Assembly: GCF_900104145.1 (NCBI RefSeq)
Contig: NZ_FNLB01000006.1
Coordinates: 4,446,001 to 4,510,000, forward strand
Direction of reading: 5' to 3'
Length of the DNA stretch: 64,000 bases
Source of the DNA: Pseudovibrio sp. Tun.PSC04-5.I4
Lineage (GTDB): Bacteria > Pseudomonadota > Alphaproteobacteria > Rhizobiales > Stappiaceae
Part shown: positions 8,225-17,433 of the stretch, piece by piece
How positions within the stretch are numbered: the first letter of the stretch is position 1
Layout: each line of letters opens with the position of its first letter
The notes under the pieces: model-generated
Seen by the model: only the letters and a program-made list of their open reading frames with translations
Database searches by the model: none
Told to the model about the DNA's origin: nothing
Made by a program: the position numbers and the translations under genes

Positions 8225-10678
8225 GTGCCGTCATTTTCTCGCAGTCTGGAGAAAGCTCTCCATCAAGCTTTGGCGTTTGCCAACGAACGTCATCAGGAAT
8301 ATGCGACCCTGGAGCATTTACTGCTATCATTAATTGATGATCAGGATGCTGCAGCAGTAATGCGTGCATGCAATGTGGATCTCGACCAATTACGAAAAAG
8401 CATTGTAGAATACATTGATACTGAATTGGAGAACCTCGTCGTTGACGGGGATGATGATTCAAAACCAACAGCTGGGTTCCAGCGCGTTATTCAGCGTGCT
8501 GTCATTCATGTCCAATCTTCGGGACGTGAAGAGGTAACCGGGGCAAATGTACTTGTCGCCATTTTTGCTGAGCGTGAGAGTCACGCCGCTTACTTCCTGC
8601 AAGAGCAGGAAATGACCAGGTATGATGCCGTCAACTACATCTCACATGGAATTGCCAAACGGGCTGGAATGTCCGAACCACGCCGCGTGCGCGGAGTGGA
8701 AGAAGATTCTGATAGTGGCGGCAATGAAGCAAATGTGGGTATGCCACCTCCGCCATCTGGCGGTGGGTCTACAGATCAAACCAAACGGAAAACGGAAGCT
8801 CTTGAGGCGTATTGCGCCAACCTGAATGAGAAAGCGTTTTCCGGGAAGATCGATCCGTTGATTGGTCGGAGCAAAGAAATTTCGCGCACCATCCAGATCC
8901 TGTGCCGTCGGTCCAAAAACAATCCACTTTATGTGGGTGACCCAGGCGTTGGTAAAACAGCAATTGCCGAAGGGCTTGCGCGGCGGATCATCGTTGGTGA
9001 CGTTCCTGAAGTCCTGCTGAATGCGACCATCTTTTCGCTAGATATGGGCTCGTTGCTGGCTGGGACCCGTTACCGGGGTGATTTTGAGGAGCGTCTGAAG
9101 CAGGTCGTCAAGGAAATCGAAGATTATCCCGGCGCGATCATGTTTATTGATGAAATTCATACGGTGATTGGTGCCGGTGCGACTTCCGGCGGAGCTATGG
9201 ATGCGTCCAACCTGCTGAAGCCAGCTCTGGCTTCTGGTTCTATCCGGTGTATCGGGTCGACAACCTACAAAGAGTATCGTCAGTTCTTTGAAAAAGATCG
9301 TGCTCTTGTACGCCGCTTCCAGAAGGTGGATGTGAATGAGCCATCTATTCCAGATGCGATTGAAATTCTGAAGGGGCTTAAGCCTTACTTCGAGGAATTC
9401 CATAACATCCGCTACACCAATGAAGCGATCAAGGCGGCTGTTGAGTTGTCCTCCCGCTATCTTTCTGATCGGAAGCTGCCGGATAAAGCGATTGACGTGA
9501 TTGACGAGTCTGGTGCTTCGCAGATGTTGCTGCCGGAGGGTAAACGTCGCAAGACGATTGGTCTGAAGGAAATTGAAGCAACCATTGCAACAATGGCGCG
9601 GATTCCACCTAAATCTGTTTCCAAAGATGATGCGGCCGTTCTGTCCAACCTGAAGAATAGTCTGAAACGTGTTGTTTATGGTCAGGACCCTGCAATTGAG
9701 GCTCTAACTGCGTCCATCAAACTGGCGCGTGCTGGTTTGCGTGAGCCGGATAAGCCAATCGGGTCTTACCTGTTCTCCGGTCCGACCGGGGTTGGTAAAA
9801 CGGAAGTGGCGCGTCAGTTGGCCTCTTCCCTTGGTGTGGAACTGGTGCGGTTTGACATGTCCGAGTACATGGAACGCCACACGGTTTCCCGTCTGATCGG
9901 TGCGCCTCCGGGCTATGTCGGTTTTGATCAAGGTGGTTTGCTCACTGATGCGATTGATCAGCATCCGCATTGTGTGCTGCTGCTCGATGAAATCGAGAAG
10001 GCCCATCCTGACTTGTTCAACATATTGTTGCAGGTGATGGATCACGGAAAGCTGACCGATCATAACGGTAAGGCTGTGGATTTCAGAAACGTTATCCTGA
10101 TCATGACAACCAATGCCGGTGCTGCGGATATGGCGAAGGCCCCAATTGGCTTTAACCGCTTGCAGCGCGAAGGCGATGACATGGAAGCGATCAACAAGAT
10201 GTTTACTCCGGAGTTCCGGAACCGTCTTGATGCGATCATTCCGTTTGCGAACTTGGATAATGAAGTTATCCATCGTGTGGTTGAGAAGTTCGTCATGCAG
10301 CTGGAAGCTCAGCTTGCAGAACGGAACGTGACCTTTGAGCTGACACCTGAAGCGGTGGCCTGGCTCTCTGAAAAGGGGTACGACCGGACGATGGGTGCGC
10401 GTCCTTTGGGCCGTGTTATTCAGGAACACATCAAGAAGCCATTGGCCGATGAAGTGTTGTTTGGCAAACTTCAAAAGGGTGGCACTGTGAAGGTGTCTGT
10501 CTCTGAAGATCAGGAAGGGCTTTTGCTCGAGACTGTCGAGGAGCGCCCGCCGGTTAGGAAGACGACCGGTGCGAAGAAAAAGCCTGCATCAAAAGCCAAG
10601 AGCAAGTCAGGTGTGCCGCGGACTGGTAAGGGAGCGACCAAGCGCGGTCCTATTCCCGGATTGCCGATAGCGGACTGA
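8225..10678 (+). CDS. clpA: ATP-dependent Clp protease ATP-binding subunit ClpA
   Basis: An 817-residue double-AAA+ unfoldase that feeds substrates into ClpP. An N-terminal Clp repeat domain (binding site for ClpS) is followed by AAA-1 with Walker A G-D-P-G-V-G-K-T and Walker B M-F-I-D-E-I-H-T, then AAA-2 with G-P-T-G-V-G-K-T and L-L-L-D-E-I-E-K-A-H. The I-G-F tripeptide in the second module is the ClpP-docking loop. The C-terminus has a lysine/alanine-rich tail of about 40 residues beyond the usual end. Translation starts at a GTG preceded by a G-rich site, 12 bases after clpS. A strong terminator follows. Confidence 0.96.
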   Translation: MPSFSRSLEKALHQALAFANERHQEYATLEHLLLSLIDDQDAAAVMRACNVDLDQLRKSIVEYIDTELENLVVDGDDDSKPTAGFQRVIQRAVIHVQSSGREEVTGANVLVAIFAERESHAAYFLQEQEMTRYDAVNYISHGIAKRAGMSEPRRVRGVEEDSDSGGNEANVGMPPPPSGGGSTDQTKRKTEALEAYCANLNEKAFSGKIDPLIGRSKEISRTIQILCRRSKNNPLYVGDPGVGKTAIAEGLARRIIVGDVPEVLLNATIFSLDMGSLLAGTRYRGDFEERLKQVVKEIEDYPGAIMFIDEIHTVIGAGATSGGAMDASNLLKPALASGSIRCIGSTTYKEYRQFFEKDRALVRRFQKVDVNEPSIPDAIEILKGLKPYFEEFHNIRYTNEAIKAAVELSSRYLSDRKLPDKAIDVIDESGASQMLLPEGKRRKTIGLKEIEATIATMARIPPKSVSKDDAAVLSNLKNSLKRVVYGQDPAIEALTASIKLARAGLREPDKPIGSYLFSGPTGVGKTEVARQLASSLGVELVRFDMSEYMERHTVSRLIGAPPGYVGFDQGGLLTDAIDQHPHCVLLLDEIEKAHPDLFNILLQVMDHGKLTDHNGKAVDFRNVILIMTTNAGAADMAKAPIGFNRLQREGDDMEAINKMFTPEFRNRLDAIIPFANLDNEVIHRVVEKFVMQLEAQLAERNVTFELTPEAVAWLSEKGYDRTMGARPLGRVIQEHIKKPLADEVLFGKLQKGGTVKVSVSEDQEGLLLETVEERPPVRKTTGAKKKPASKAKSKSGVPRTGKGATKRGPIPGLPIAD

Positions 10679-10707
10679 CCTTCAAGCTGTATGTTTGAAC
10701 ACTTGAG

Positions 10708-10739
10708 AAAAAAGCCGGAGTCTATGCTCCGGCTTTTTT
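10708..10739 (+). terminator. Rho-independent terminator of clpS-clpA
   Basis: A 13-bp perfect stem (10708-10720 with 10727-10739) with a six-base loop; the arms begin and end in A6 and T6, so it could work in both directions. It starts 30 bases after the clpA stop. Confidence 0.88.
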
Positions 10740-10845
10740 GTATGGTGCATCTGCGTATTATTATGTACCCGAGCTGGTGCACTTAGATTCTGTTGTGCTT
10801 ATGATCTTGGGCTAGCGGTTCGGGTCCTTCCTTTTGAGTTCTTAA

Positions 10846-11610
10846 ATGACCAGTCGAGATATTGAAACTGTTGAAGGGGATGCCCCTTCTGAATTTGAGG
10901 GTGGGGCCTACTGGTTCCGTCAGGGTGCCAAAGGTGCGTTCTGTCTGCCCACATTGATTTTGATGATGGCGTTTGTCGGCTTTACATCTCTGGCGCGTGA
11001 AGTTGGCCTGACATTGAGCGAGGTTCTTTTGATGAGCCTCCTCATGTGGGCATTGCCCAGCATTGTTGTTTTAACCGGCGCGATGAGTGCGGGTGTCGGT
11101 ATGATCCCGGCTGCTATCGCGGTCGCGCTTTCTGCCGTACGGTTGATGCCGATGACTGTTGCGCTTATTCCGGTGTTGCGAGACGGGAAGCGCACAAAGC
11201 TTTGGCAGTTGTTTTTGGTGTCTCATTTTGTGGCGGTCACGGCGTGGGTGTTTGCCATGCGCAATCTGCCTGATTTACCGCGCGCAGCGCGCCTACCATT
11301 TTTTGCGGGCTTTGGAAGTACCGTTCATTTTGTCGTTCTGTGCTCAACCACTTTGTTTTACATAGTGTTGCCAGTCATTCCTGCACCGCTTGCTGCCGGA
11401 TTGGTGTTGTTGACCCCTGTCTATTTCATGTTTTCTATGTACCAAGCCTCTCGCACAGGCGGGGATAGGTTAGCTCTCGGGTTGGGCCTTGTGCTTGGGC
11501 CGGTATTCTACCTGCTGTTTCCGGGGGCTGATTTGCTGCTGACAGGGTTTGTTGGCGGAACGGTTGCCTTTGTAGCGTGGTTGTTTGCAACGCGGAGGGC
11601 GAGCCTATGA
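10846..11610 (+). CDS. azlC: AzlC family branched-chain amino acid exporter, large subunit
   Basis: A 254-residue polytopic protein. The segment F-R-Q-G-A-K-G-A-F-C-L-P-T and the repeated glycine/alanine-rich helices fit AzlC, which with the small partner AzlD exports branched-chain amino acids or analogues across the inner membrane. Its stop overlaps the azlD start as ATGA, giving translational coupling. The ATG has only a weak ribosome site and sits about 100 bases after the clpA terminator, so the pair is an independent unit. Substrate is inferred from the family only. Confidence 0.85.
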   Translation: MTSRDIETVEGDAPSEFEGGAYWFRQGAKGAFCLPTLILMMAFVGFTSLAREVGLTLSEVLLMSLLMWALPSIVVLTGAMSAGVGMIPAAIAVALSAVRLMPMTVALIPVLRDGKRTKLWQLFLVSHFVAVTAWVFAMRNLPDLPRAARLPFFAGFGSTVHFVVLCSTTLFYIVLPVIPAPLAAGLVLLTPVYFMFSMYQASRTGGDRLALGLGLVLGPVFYLLFPGADLLLTGFVGGTVAFVAWLFATRRASL

Positions 11611-11954
11611 GTGAGGTGGCACAAAGCTGGTGGTGGCCTTATGCCATGATCCTCGTGGCTGGCTTTCTAGCAACGGAATGCTGGCGGTGGTTTGGTGTTG
11701 TTGCTGCTGGTCGCCTGCGGGAAGATAGCTTGCTGTTTGCGTGGGTGAGGGCGGTGGCGACCGCGCTGATTGCCGGGATCATCTCCCGTCTCATTCTCTT
11801 TCCGGATGGGGTGCTGGCGGATGTGCCAGTCTGGTTGCGTATCGCGGCGGTTATTGGCGGTATCATTGGATACAAAGTGCTCAATGACCGATTGATGGCG
11901 GGCATACTTTCTGCCGAGTTTGTGTTGATTGGTGGTTGGATGTTTGTGGTCTAA
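11607..11954 (+). CDS. azlD: AzlD domain-containing protein, small exporter subunit
   Basis: A 115-residue membrane protein with about four hydrophobic spans (P-Y-A-M-I-L-V-A-G-F, V-A-T-A-L-I-A-G-I-I, I-A-A-V-I-G-G-I-I-G, A-E-F-V-L-I-G-G). It fits AzlD, the partner of AzlC. The start ATG overlaps the azlC stop by four bases (ATGA), a strong sign that the two are made together. No other gene follows in the operon. Confidence 0.82.
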   Translation: MSEVAQSWWWPYAMILVAGFLATECWRWFGVVAAGRLREDSLLFAWVRAVATALIAGIISRLILFPDGVLADVPVWLRIAAVIGGIIGYKVLNDRLMAGILSAEFVLIGGWMFVV

Positions 11955-12040
11955 ACAGTGCTTTCGGACTTGATGCACTTCAATGTTCCGGGGTTGCGTG
12001 TGGTGCTATGCTTTCTATGCGTTGATGACCGGGGGATGTG

Positions 12041-12835
12041 ATGGAGTACCTTTCGTTAAATACAGACAGTCTGTGTGATGAGCATATCTGCTGTGCGATC
12101 TCTGATAAAAAGTGCGCGCGTGGGTATCAGCTCAAGAAGGATTGGTTGCGAGATCAGTTTGAGCAGGGCTACCAGTTTGTGCGTCTTGATGAGCGGGCCA
12201 AGGTGTTTATGGAATTCGGCCTTGCTGAACATGCATGGTGCCCGGTTTTTGCTCCCAATCATTTGCTGATCAACTGCTTCTGGGTTTCTGGAAAATACAA
12301 AGGGCAGGGACATGCCAAGGCGCTGCTTGCTAAGGCTATTGAGGATGCTCAAGAGAAGGGCTGTGATGGTCTTGTGACTGTCGCTGGGTCCAAAAAACTT
12401 CACTTCATGAGTGAAGGGAAATGGTTCAAGCGGCAGGGTTTTGAGGTGTGTGATAGCTCTCCAGATGGGTTTGAGCTTTTGCACTTAGCGCTGGGTGATG
12501 ATGTGCCCAAGCCTCAATTTAGTGATGTTGTCAGAGCGGGTACTGGTCCCCAAGAGGCAGGCTTGGTTGCATACTATTCCAACCGTTGTCCGTTTACTGA
12601 TCTGCATGTCACTCAGTCTTTGAGCGAGAGTGCTGCGGAGCGAGGCTTGCCGCTTACCATTGTGCATCTGGATAGCACTGCAAAAGCGCAGTCAGCGCCA
12701 ACGCCAGCAACCATCTTCTCGCTGTTCTGGAACGGAAAATTTGTGACCACAGACCTGAGTGTTTGCATGAACTCGCGTTTTGATAAGATCACGCAGAAAG
12801 CTCTGGGGCATGAATTGCTTGCACCTGCTGGGTGA
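12041..12835 (+). CDS. GNAT N-acetyltransferase with YoaP-like C-terminal domain
   Basis: About 264 residues. The first half carries a GNAT fold with the acetyl-CoA loop K-Y-K-G-Q-G-H-A-K-A-L-L. The second half starts at V-A-Y-Y-S-N-R-C-P-F-T and resembles the thioredoxin-like tail of YoaP-type proteins; the single cysteine in S-N-R-C-P sits where a thioredoxin active site would be. The acceptor substrate is unknown. GGGGGA just upstream supports the ATG at 12041 over a GTG three bases earlier. It converges on the HIT gene, with a shared hairpin between them. Confidence 0.75.
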   Translation: MEYLSLNTDSLCDEHICCAISDKKCARGYQLKKDWLRDQFEQGYQFVRLDERAKVFMEFGLAEHAWCPVFAPNHLLINCFWVSGKYKGQGHAKALLAKAIEDAQEKGCDGLVTVAGSKKLHFMSEGKWFKRQGFEVCDSSPDGFELLHLALGDDVPKPQFSDVVRAGTGPQEAGLVAYYSNRCPFTDLHVTQSLSESAAERGLPLTIVHLDSTAKAQSAPTPATIFSLFWNGKFVTTDLSVCMNSRFDKITQKALGHELLAPAG

Positions 12836-12839
12836 TGTT

Positions 12840-12871
12840 CCTTGCGCGAAATCCGAATTGTTCGCGCAAGG
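12840..12871. terminator. Bidirectional hairpin between convergent genes
   Basis: An 11-bp perfect stem (12840-12850 with 12861-12871) with a ten-base loop. It lies between the ends of the YoaP-like gene and the HIT gene. The T content after it is modest on both strands. Confidence 0.6.
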
Positions 12872-12896
12872 TTGGTTCAAATGAAATGATGCGTTC

Positions 12897-13325
12897 TTAG
12901 CCTAGCACTGCACGGATCTTATCCGCATTGGCTTTCAGCACGTCGCTGTTTTCCATCTCGCCGCTATGCGGGCGTAAGGAAACACCAGCATGGCGTGGGA
13001 TGACGTGGAAGTGGGTGTGGAATACCATCTGCCCGCCGGCACTCTCATTGAACTGATGGATCGTAATGCCATCCGCATCGAAGGCCTTCTTTACGATCTG
13101 AGCCATTTTCTGCGTTGTTTTGAGGGTGGCGAAGAGGTCAACCTCAGCAATGTCCAAAATGTTGCGAGAGCCGTTCTTTGGCAGAACGAGAACATGGCCA
13201 TCGCCGCGTGGCATGATATCCATGATGACGAGCGTGTTCTCATCCTCAAAAACCTTCTCGCTGGGCAGTTCGCCGCGTAGAATTTTCGCGAAAATGTTCT
13301 GATCATCATATGCAGAGCTGGTCAT
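12897..13325 (-). CDS. HIT family nucleotide hydrolase
   Basis: A 142-residue histidine-triad protein. The active site F-H-T-H-F-H-V-I-P contains the H-x-H-x-H triad; upstream lie N-I-F-A-K-I-L-R-G-E and D-I-M-P-R-G-D-G-H-V-L-V-L-P-K, typical of bacterial HIT (Hint-like) enzymes that cleave phosphoramidates such as AMP-lysine. The start at 13325 is preceded by GAGGA at good spacing; ATGs at 13343/13346 lack that. Cytoplasmic, apparently monocistronic. The physiological substrate is not predictable. Confidence 0.9.
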   Translation of the reverse strand: MTSSAYDDQNIFAKILRGELPSEKVFEDENTLVIMDIMPRGDGHVLVLPKNGSRNILDIAEVDLFATLKTTQKMAQIVKKAFDADGITIHQFNESAGGQMVFHTHFHVIPRHAGVSLRPHSGEMENSDVLKANADKIRAVLG

Positions 13326-13430
13326 TGTAGGGTCCTCAGTCATCACAGAAATGTTTGGCTTCTTACATATCGCGATTCACTGCTGATTACCCAATGAGAA
13401 TCATGTGTGGTGATCTGGTAAGTGTTGAGA

Positions 13431-13467
13431 ACCCAAAGCAGTTAGATTCGATCAAACTGTTTTGGGT
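13431..13467. repeat. 13-bp inverted repeat in the HIT/FemAB-like gap
   Basis: ACCCAAAGCAGTT (13431-13443) pairs with AACTGTTTTGGGT (13455-13467) with one wobble pair around an 11-base loop. No plus-strand gene ends nearby and there is no clean T tract. It may be part of a dispersed element that continues to about 13530. Confidence 0.6.
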
Positions 13468-13479
13468 ATTGCTTTTGCG

Positions 13480-13530
13480 CGGATTCCTATCCGAAAACCG
13501 AAGCCACTTTTCGGGAATACCGCACGATCC
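13480..13530. repeat. Dispersed Hyphomicrobiales-type intergenic palindromic element
   Basis: The segment has GGATTCC, CCGAAAACCG, then CCACTTTTCGGGAATACCGC. This pattern resembles a short palindromic repeat common between genes in rhizobia-like genomes. Sixteen of its bases (13505-13520) recur exactly at 61446-61461. Confidence 0.55.
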
Positions 13531-13607
13531 TACTTAAGAAATCGAATCAAGTTTGGAGGGATTCGTGAGTCCCTTCATGCGGTTGAATCGGTTTTTTAAT
13601 GTGAGTT

Positions 13608-14870
13608 TTAGGTGTCCTGCTGACGGAATGGACCGTGAGAGGAGAGAATTTCTTGTTCATACAGAACGGCTTGGCGTTCTTGATCGAGATAGTGTGCCAC
13701 CGCATTTCTTAAAGAAGGGTTTGCAATCCAGTGCGCGGAATAGGTGAGGTTTGGCATATAGCCACGGGCGAGCTTGTGGGTTCCCTGTGCTCCAGCCTCA
13801 ACGCGCTTTAACCCCTTTGCGATTGCAAACTCGATGGCTTGGTAATAGCAAATCTCGAAATGAAGGCAGGGATGGTCTTCTACACACCCCCAGTTACGAC
13901 CATAGAGCGTATCACTGCCGATCATATTCAGGGCGCCTGCTATGTAGCGTCCCTCGCGTTTGGCCATGATGAGCAGGGTGTGATCTGCCAATCGTTCCCC
14001 CAGCAATGAGAAGAATTTACGGTTGAGGTAGGGAGATCCCCATTTGCGGCTGCTCGTGTCCTTATAAAACTCGTAGAACGCGTCCCAGTGCGCTTCGGAC
14101 AGATCTGGGCCTGTGATCCATTCCACCTCAATATCATGCTCCAGAGCGGTTTTACGCTCCTTGCGGATGCTCTTGCGTTTTCGGGAGGACAGGGCGTTGA
14201 GAAATTCGTCGAAGTTTGCGTAGGTATTGTTGTCCCAGTGGAATTGTTGGTCTGTGCGCAGCAGGAAGCCTTGATCGCCCAATTCCTTCCATTCCTGCTC
14301 GGTGAGGAATGTGAGGTGGGCGGAGGAGCCTTCGATTCTGTTTGTCAGTTCCATCAGGCCGCTGGTCAGAACCTTGACGGCCTTTGCGCGGTTTACATCC
14401 GGTGAGATCAGCAAGCGGCGTCCGGGAACCGGCGTAAAGGGGATGGAGCTTTGGAGTTTGGGATAATAATCACCGCCAACGCGCTCAAGGGCATCAGCCC
14501 ATGCATGGTCGAAGACGTATTCGCCCTGACTGTGGCTTTTGGCATAGGTGGGAACGGCGGCAACGGGTTTGCCGTTCTCTTCCCAATACAGGTGCTGAGG
14601 AATCCATCCAGCATCCCAACCCACACATCCGCTTTCTTCCAATGCTTGCAAAAAAGCGTGAGATAACATCGGATTGAAGCTGGTTCCCTGAGGTGTTGAG
14701 TCAGGGAGTTGATTGATTTCTGGCTGGGTCATTTCAGGTGAATCGATCCAGCCAGCTTGTTCATGCAAAATAGGTGGATAGCCGGGATTTGCCAGAGAGT
14801 CCCAGTCAGCGCTTGGGATCTCATCAAGGGATGAGAGAACTTTCAGAAGAGGCGGATTGGTCTCTGGCAA
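13608..14870 (-). CDS. FemAB-like / GNAT family protein (COG3146, DUF482 type)
   Basis: About 420 residues. The motifs S-R-K-R-K-S-I-R-K-E-R, F-Y-K-D-T-S-S-R-K-W-G-S-P-Y-L, L-Y-G-R-N-W-G and the G-A-Q-G-T-H-K-L-A-R-G-Y end identify the FemAB-like family, GNAT-fold proteins thought to transfer amino acyl or acyl groups; their substrate is not established. The start is a TTG 11 bases after the GDPD gene's stop, with AGGA upstream; the next in-frame ATG would remove about 47 conserved residues. It is the last gene of a RidA-GDPD-FemAB-like operon. Confidence 0.82.
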   Translation of the reverse strand: MPETNPPLLKVLSSLDEIPSADWDSLANPGYPPILHEQAGWIDSPEMTQPEINQLPDSTPQGTSFNPMLSHAFLQALEESGCVGWDAGWIPQHLYWEENGKPVAAVPTYAKSHSQGEYVFDHAWADALERVGGDYYPKLQSSIPFTPVPGRRLLISPDVNRAKAVKVLTSGLMELTNRIEGSSAHLTFLTEQEWKELGDQGFLLRTDQQFHWDNNTYANFDEFLNALSSRKRKSIRKERKTALEHDIEVEWITGPDLSEAHWDAFYEFYKDTSSRKWGSPYLNRKFFSLLGERLADHTLLIMAKREGRYIAGALNMIGSDTLYGRNWGCVEDHPCLHFEICYYQAIEFAIAKGLKRVEAGAQGTHKLARGYMPNLTYSAHWIANPSLRNAVAHYLDQERQAVLYEQEILSSHGPFRQQDT

Positions 14871-14881
14871 ATTCAGGTATC

Positions 14882-15655
14882 CTAGATTGGGTCTTTGTCT
14901 GGGTTGAAGCCTTCAAAGACGATCTGGTCTGCGTATTTGGCAGCGTTGATCCGGTCTTCTTTGCTGCGAACGGTCCAGGTCATGATCGGCAGGCCGTAGA
15001 ACTCCCGCAGGAAGCTTGTGCCATCCGCAGGCAGATCCTTAACATAGTAGGAAACAAAATGCGGATCAGTCCCTGCCATATGGAGCATCCATGAAATGTG
15101 TTTGCGCTCGTGTTCTGTCAGGCGTTCCAGTTTATCATAGCCAAAGGATGTCATGGAGATTGCACCGCGCGGAATTTGCGGGGCCACGCCTTTCATGCAT
15201 CGCAGCATGTGCTGGTCGAAAGACTTGATTGCCACAGGACCAATGTAAGCGCTGAGCGTGTTGCCTATGGTTTTGATAAACTCGTGTTGGCCGGCTTTAA
15301 GGTTAAGTGATTTGATCTCGATGACCAAAGGCACTTTGCCATTCACCTGTTCCAGGACCTCTTCCAGTGACCAGAGATGATCTGTGGACCCGCGTAGGGA
15401 GAGTTTGCGCAGGTCTGCCAGATCATAGTCGATCACTTGCCCTTCGCCTTCTGTCAGGCGGTCCAGATGCTGATCGTGAAAGACGATGACTCGTCCGTCT
15501 TTCGTTTCTTGCAAGTCAACTTCAATGGAGAAGTTGTTGTCGATTGCAGCCTGAGTGGCTGAAGGGGTGTTTTCCAGAACGCCCGCGTCTTTATCGTGAA
15601 AACCGCGGTGTGCAATCGGACGGCTTGTTAGCCAAGAAAGGTTTTGCATGGGCAT
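14882..15655 (-). CDS. Glycerophosphodiester phosphodiesterase family protein
   Basis: A 257-residue TIM-barrel enzyme. I-A-H-R-G-F, L-E-N-T, E-V-D-L-Q-E-T-K-D-G and V-I-V-F-H-D-Q-H-L-D-R-L-T are the catalytic and metal-binding motifs that release glycerol-3-phosphate from glycerophosphodiesters. V-I-E-I-K-S is the second acidic motif. No signal peptide is visible, so it resembles cytoplasmic UgpQ types. It lies between RidA and the FemAB-like gene on the same strand with short spacing, suggesting co-transcription. Confidence 0.9.
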   Translation of the reverse strand: MPMQNLSWLTSRPIAHRGFHDKDAGVLENTPSATQAAIDNNFSIEVDLQETKDGRVIVFHDQHLDRLTEGEGQVIDYDLADLRKLSLRGSTDHLWSLEEVLEQVNGKVPLVIEIKSLNLKAGQHEFIKTIGNTLSAYIGPVAIKSFDQHMLRCMKGVAPQIPRGAISMTSFGYDKLERLTEHERKHISWMLHMAGTDPHFVSYYVKDLPADGTSFLREFYGLPIMTWTVRSKEDRINAAKYADQIVFEGFNPDKDPI

Positions 15656-15720
15656 TATAATCTTTATCAGTCCAATAGAGCTGGTCAGCTGGGCTGACCC
15701 TGTTTGCTCAGCTGGAATAT

Positions 15721-16191
15721 CTAGTTGTCTACGAGTTCGAAGATGGCTTCGATTTCGACAGCGGCGTTGAATGGCAATGCGCCTGCGCTTACGGCTGAGC
15801 GAGCATGATGGCCAGCTTCACCCATTGCAGCGACGAGGAAGTCTGACGCGCCATTTATGACTTTTGGCTGATCTCCAAAGTCACCTTTTGAATTAACAAA
15901 GCCAACGATTTTAACAAGACGCGCGATTTTGGACAGATCGCCCGTTGCAGCTTGGGCCTGTGCCAGCAAGTTGATTGCGCACAAGCGGGCAGCTTCAATC
16001 CCATCTTCAACGCTGAGGTCAGCGCCGACCTTGCCAGTCTTTGCAATCTTGCCGTCCTGCATTGGAAGTTGGCCAGAGATGAAAAGCTGGTTGCCTGTTT
16101 TTACGTAGGGTACGTAATTGGCAGCAGGCGCTGCTGCTTGTGGCAGTGAAACGCCCAGTTTTTCCAGATTTTGAAGTATGATGTTGGACAT
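15721..16191 (-). CDS. RidA family protein
   Basis: A 156-residue protein of the YjgF/YER057c/UK114 superfamily. The family features N-Q-L-F-I-S-G-Q-L-P, A-R-L-C-A-I-N-L-L-A-Q, and the C-terminal S-A-V-S-A-G-A-L-P-F-N-A-A-V-E-I-E-A are present. Longer members like this one often belong to groups other than archetypal RidA, so enamine/imine deaminase activity is not certain. GGAGGG eight bases before the ATG at 16191 sets the start. First gene of the operon with the GDPD and FemAB-like genes. Confidence 0.88.
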   Translation of the reverse strand: MSNIILQNLEKLGVSLPQAAAPAANYVPYVKTGNQLFISGQLPMQDGKIAKTGKVGADLSVEDGIEAARLCAINLLAQAQAATGDLSKIARLVKIVGFVNSKGDFGDQPKVINGASDFLVAAMGEAGHHARSAVSAGALPFNAAVEIEAIFELVDN

Positions 16192-16495
16192 CCGAATATC
16201 CCTCCGCTTGAAGTGTTTGTTGCATAAAGTGATGCAATCGCGCGGGAACTCAAGAGAGCGTCTCTTCAAATTTCCGTGCCTGCAATATTGCGGGAAGCCT
16301 CACACCAAAATCAGGCGCGGCGCAAGAGTGCAGGTCCGGTTTTCTACGTGGAAAATGTGTGTCCAATTTGAAAGGTTTACCATTCCTCGTAGTTTCCTTG
16401 CAGAGGGTTTGCGTTGGGGGGCTGGTTTATGCACTCTTTGAGGCTCGGAAGAGGGCGGTTCGCGTGCTCAAGCTTCCGATGTGATCGGAGGTTTT

Positions 16496-17425
16496 ATGCG
16501 CTTCAGTTGTCACCGTCGTTTTCTTACCGGGGTTGCTGGGATTTCCCTTTCCCTTGGTTGGCTTGGTCTTCCCAACAATGTTTTATCTGCAGAACTTCAG
16601 CCGCATCGAGCTATCTATGACATGAGATTGTCGAGTGCTGAGAGCGGATCGAAGATTTCTGATGTGACGGGCCGCATGGTTTATGAGCTGTCCGGCTCTG
16701 CCTGCGCCGGGTTTACGGTAGATCTGCGCTTTGTGGTGATGACAACGGACGGCGATGGGGCAGAGAGCGTTACTGATATACGCACCACTTATTATGAGGC
16801 CCCGGATAACGGCAAGCTGACGTTCGCTTATCAAACATTCATTGATGATTATCTGGCGGAGGAAGCACGGGGTACAGCCACGAACCAACCTACAAAGGTT
16901 GATGTGGATCTGGTCGGCCCTGATGTGAAGCAGCTCAGCTTTGATGGGTCCATCATGTTTCCGCTGCAACACTTGCACAGTATGATTGATGCGGCGGCCT
17001 CTGGTCAGCATTTTATGGCGACCAAGCTTTATGATGGCAGTGCGACGGGAGATACGCTGTATGATTCGAGTGTTGTTATTGGCCGTCAGTTGCCTGACCC
17101 ACTTGCGCAGCGGTCTGACCATGCCTTGATGCCAAAAGGTTTAGCACGTGCGGATGCGTGGCCCGTTTCCATTGCCTACTTTGACCTAAATAATAAGGTG
17201 AGAGGCGAGCGATCCCCGGATTATCAGCTGCGGGCGGTTCTTCATGAAAATGGTGTTTCCAGAAGTATGCATTTGAATTACGGGTTGTTTCAGCTGGATG
17301 GCGCGCTGGTTGAGCTTGATCTTAAGCCCATCGTGCCAATGAGTGCCTGCAACACGTCTGCTTCGCTTGAAGAAGAGGTTAGCGTGCCACTTGGTGATGT
17401 GATTGCAGTTGAGCCAATCCGTTGA
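16496..17425 (+). CDS. eipB: Cell envelope integrity protein EipB homologue (DUF1849)
   Basis: About 309 residues with a signal peptide (R-R-F-L-T-G-V-A-G-I-S-L-S ending near L-S-A). The mature part begins L-Q-P-H-R-A-I-Y-D-M and contains G-R-M-V-Y-E-L-S-G and an alternating beta pattern, as in EipB, the periplasmic beta-spiral protein of Brucella needed for envelope integrity. Two cysteines, one in S-A-C-A-G-F and one in M-S-A-C-N-T-S, match the family's conserved disulphide. GGAGG seven bases before ATG 16496 sets the start. Converges with dinB. Confidence 0.85.
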   Translation: MRFSCHRRFLTGVAGISLSLGWLGLPNNVLSAELQPHRAIYDMRLSSAESGSKISDVTGRMVYELSGSACAGFTVDLRFVVMTTDGDGAESVTDIRTTYYEAPDNGKLTFAYQTFIDDYLAEEARGTATNQPTKVDVDLVGPDVKQLSFDGSIMFPLQHLHSMIDAAASGQHFMATKLYDGSATGDTLYDSSVVIGRQLPDPLAQRSDHALMPKGLARADAWPVSIAYFDLNNKVRGERSPDYQLRAVLHENGVSRSMHLNYGLFQLDGALVELDLKPIVPMSACNTSASLEEEVSVPLGDVIAVEPIR

Positions 17426-17433
17426 AATGGTGT

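Noticed and set aside
13355..13537. 60-codon plus-strand frame between HIT and FemAB-like genes
   Set aside because: Covers the hairpin and dispersed repeat, has no ribosome site and no protein-like pattern.
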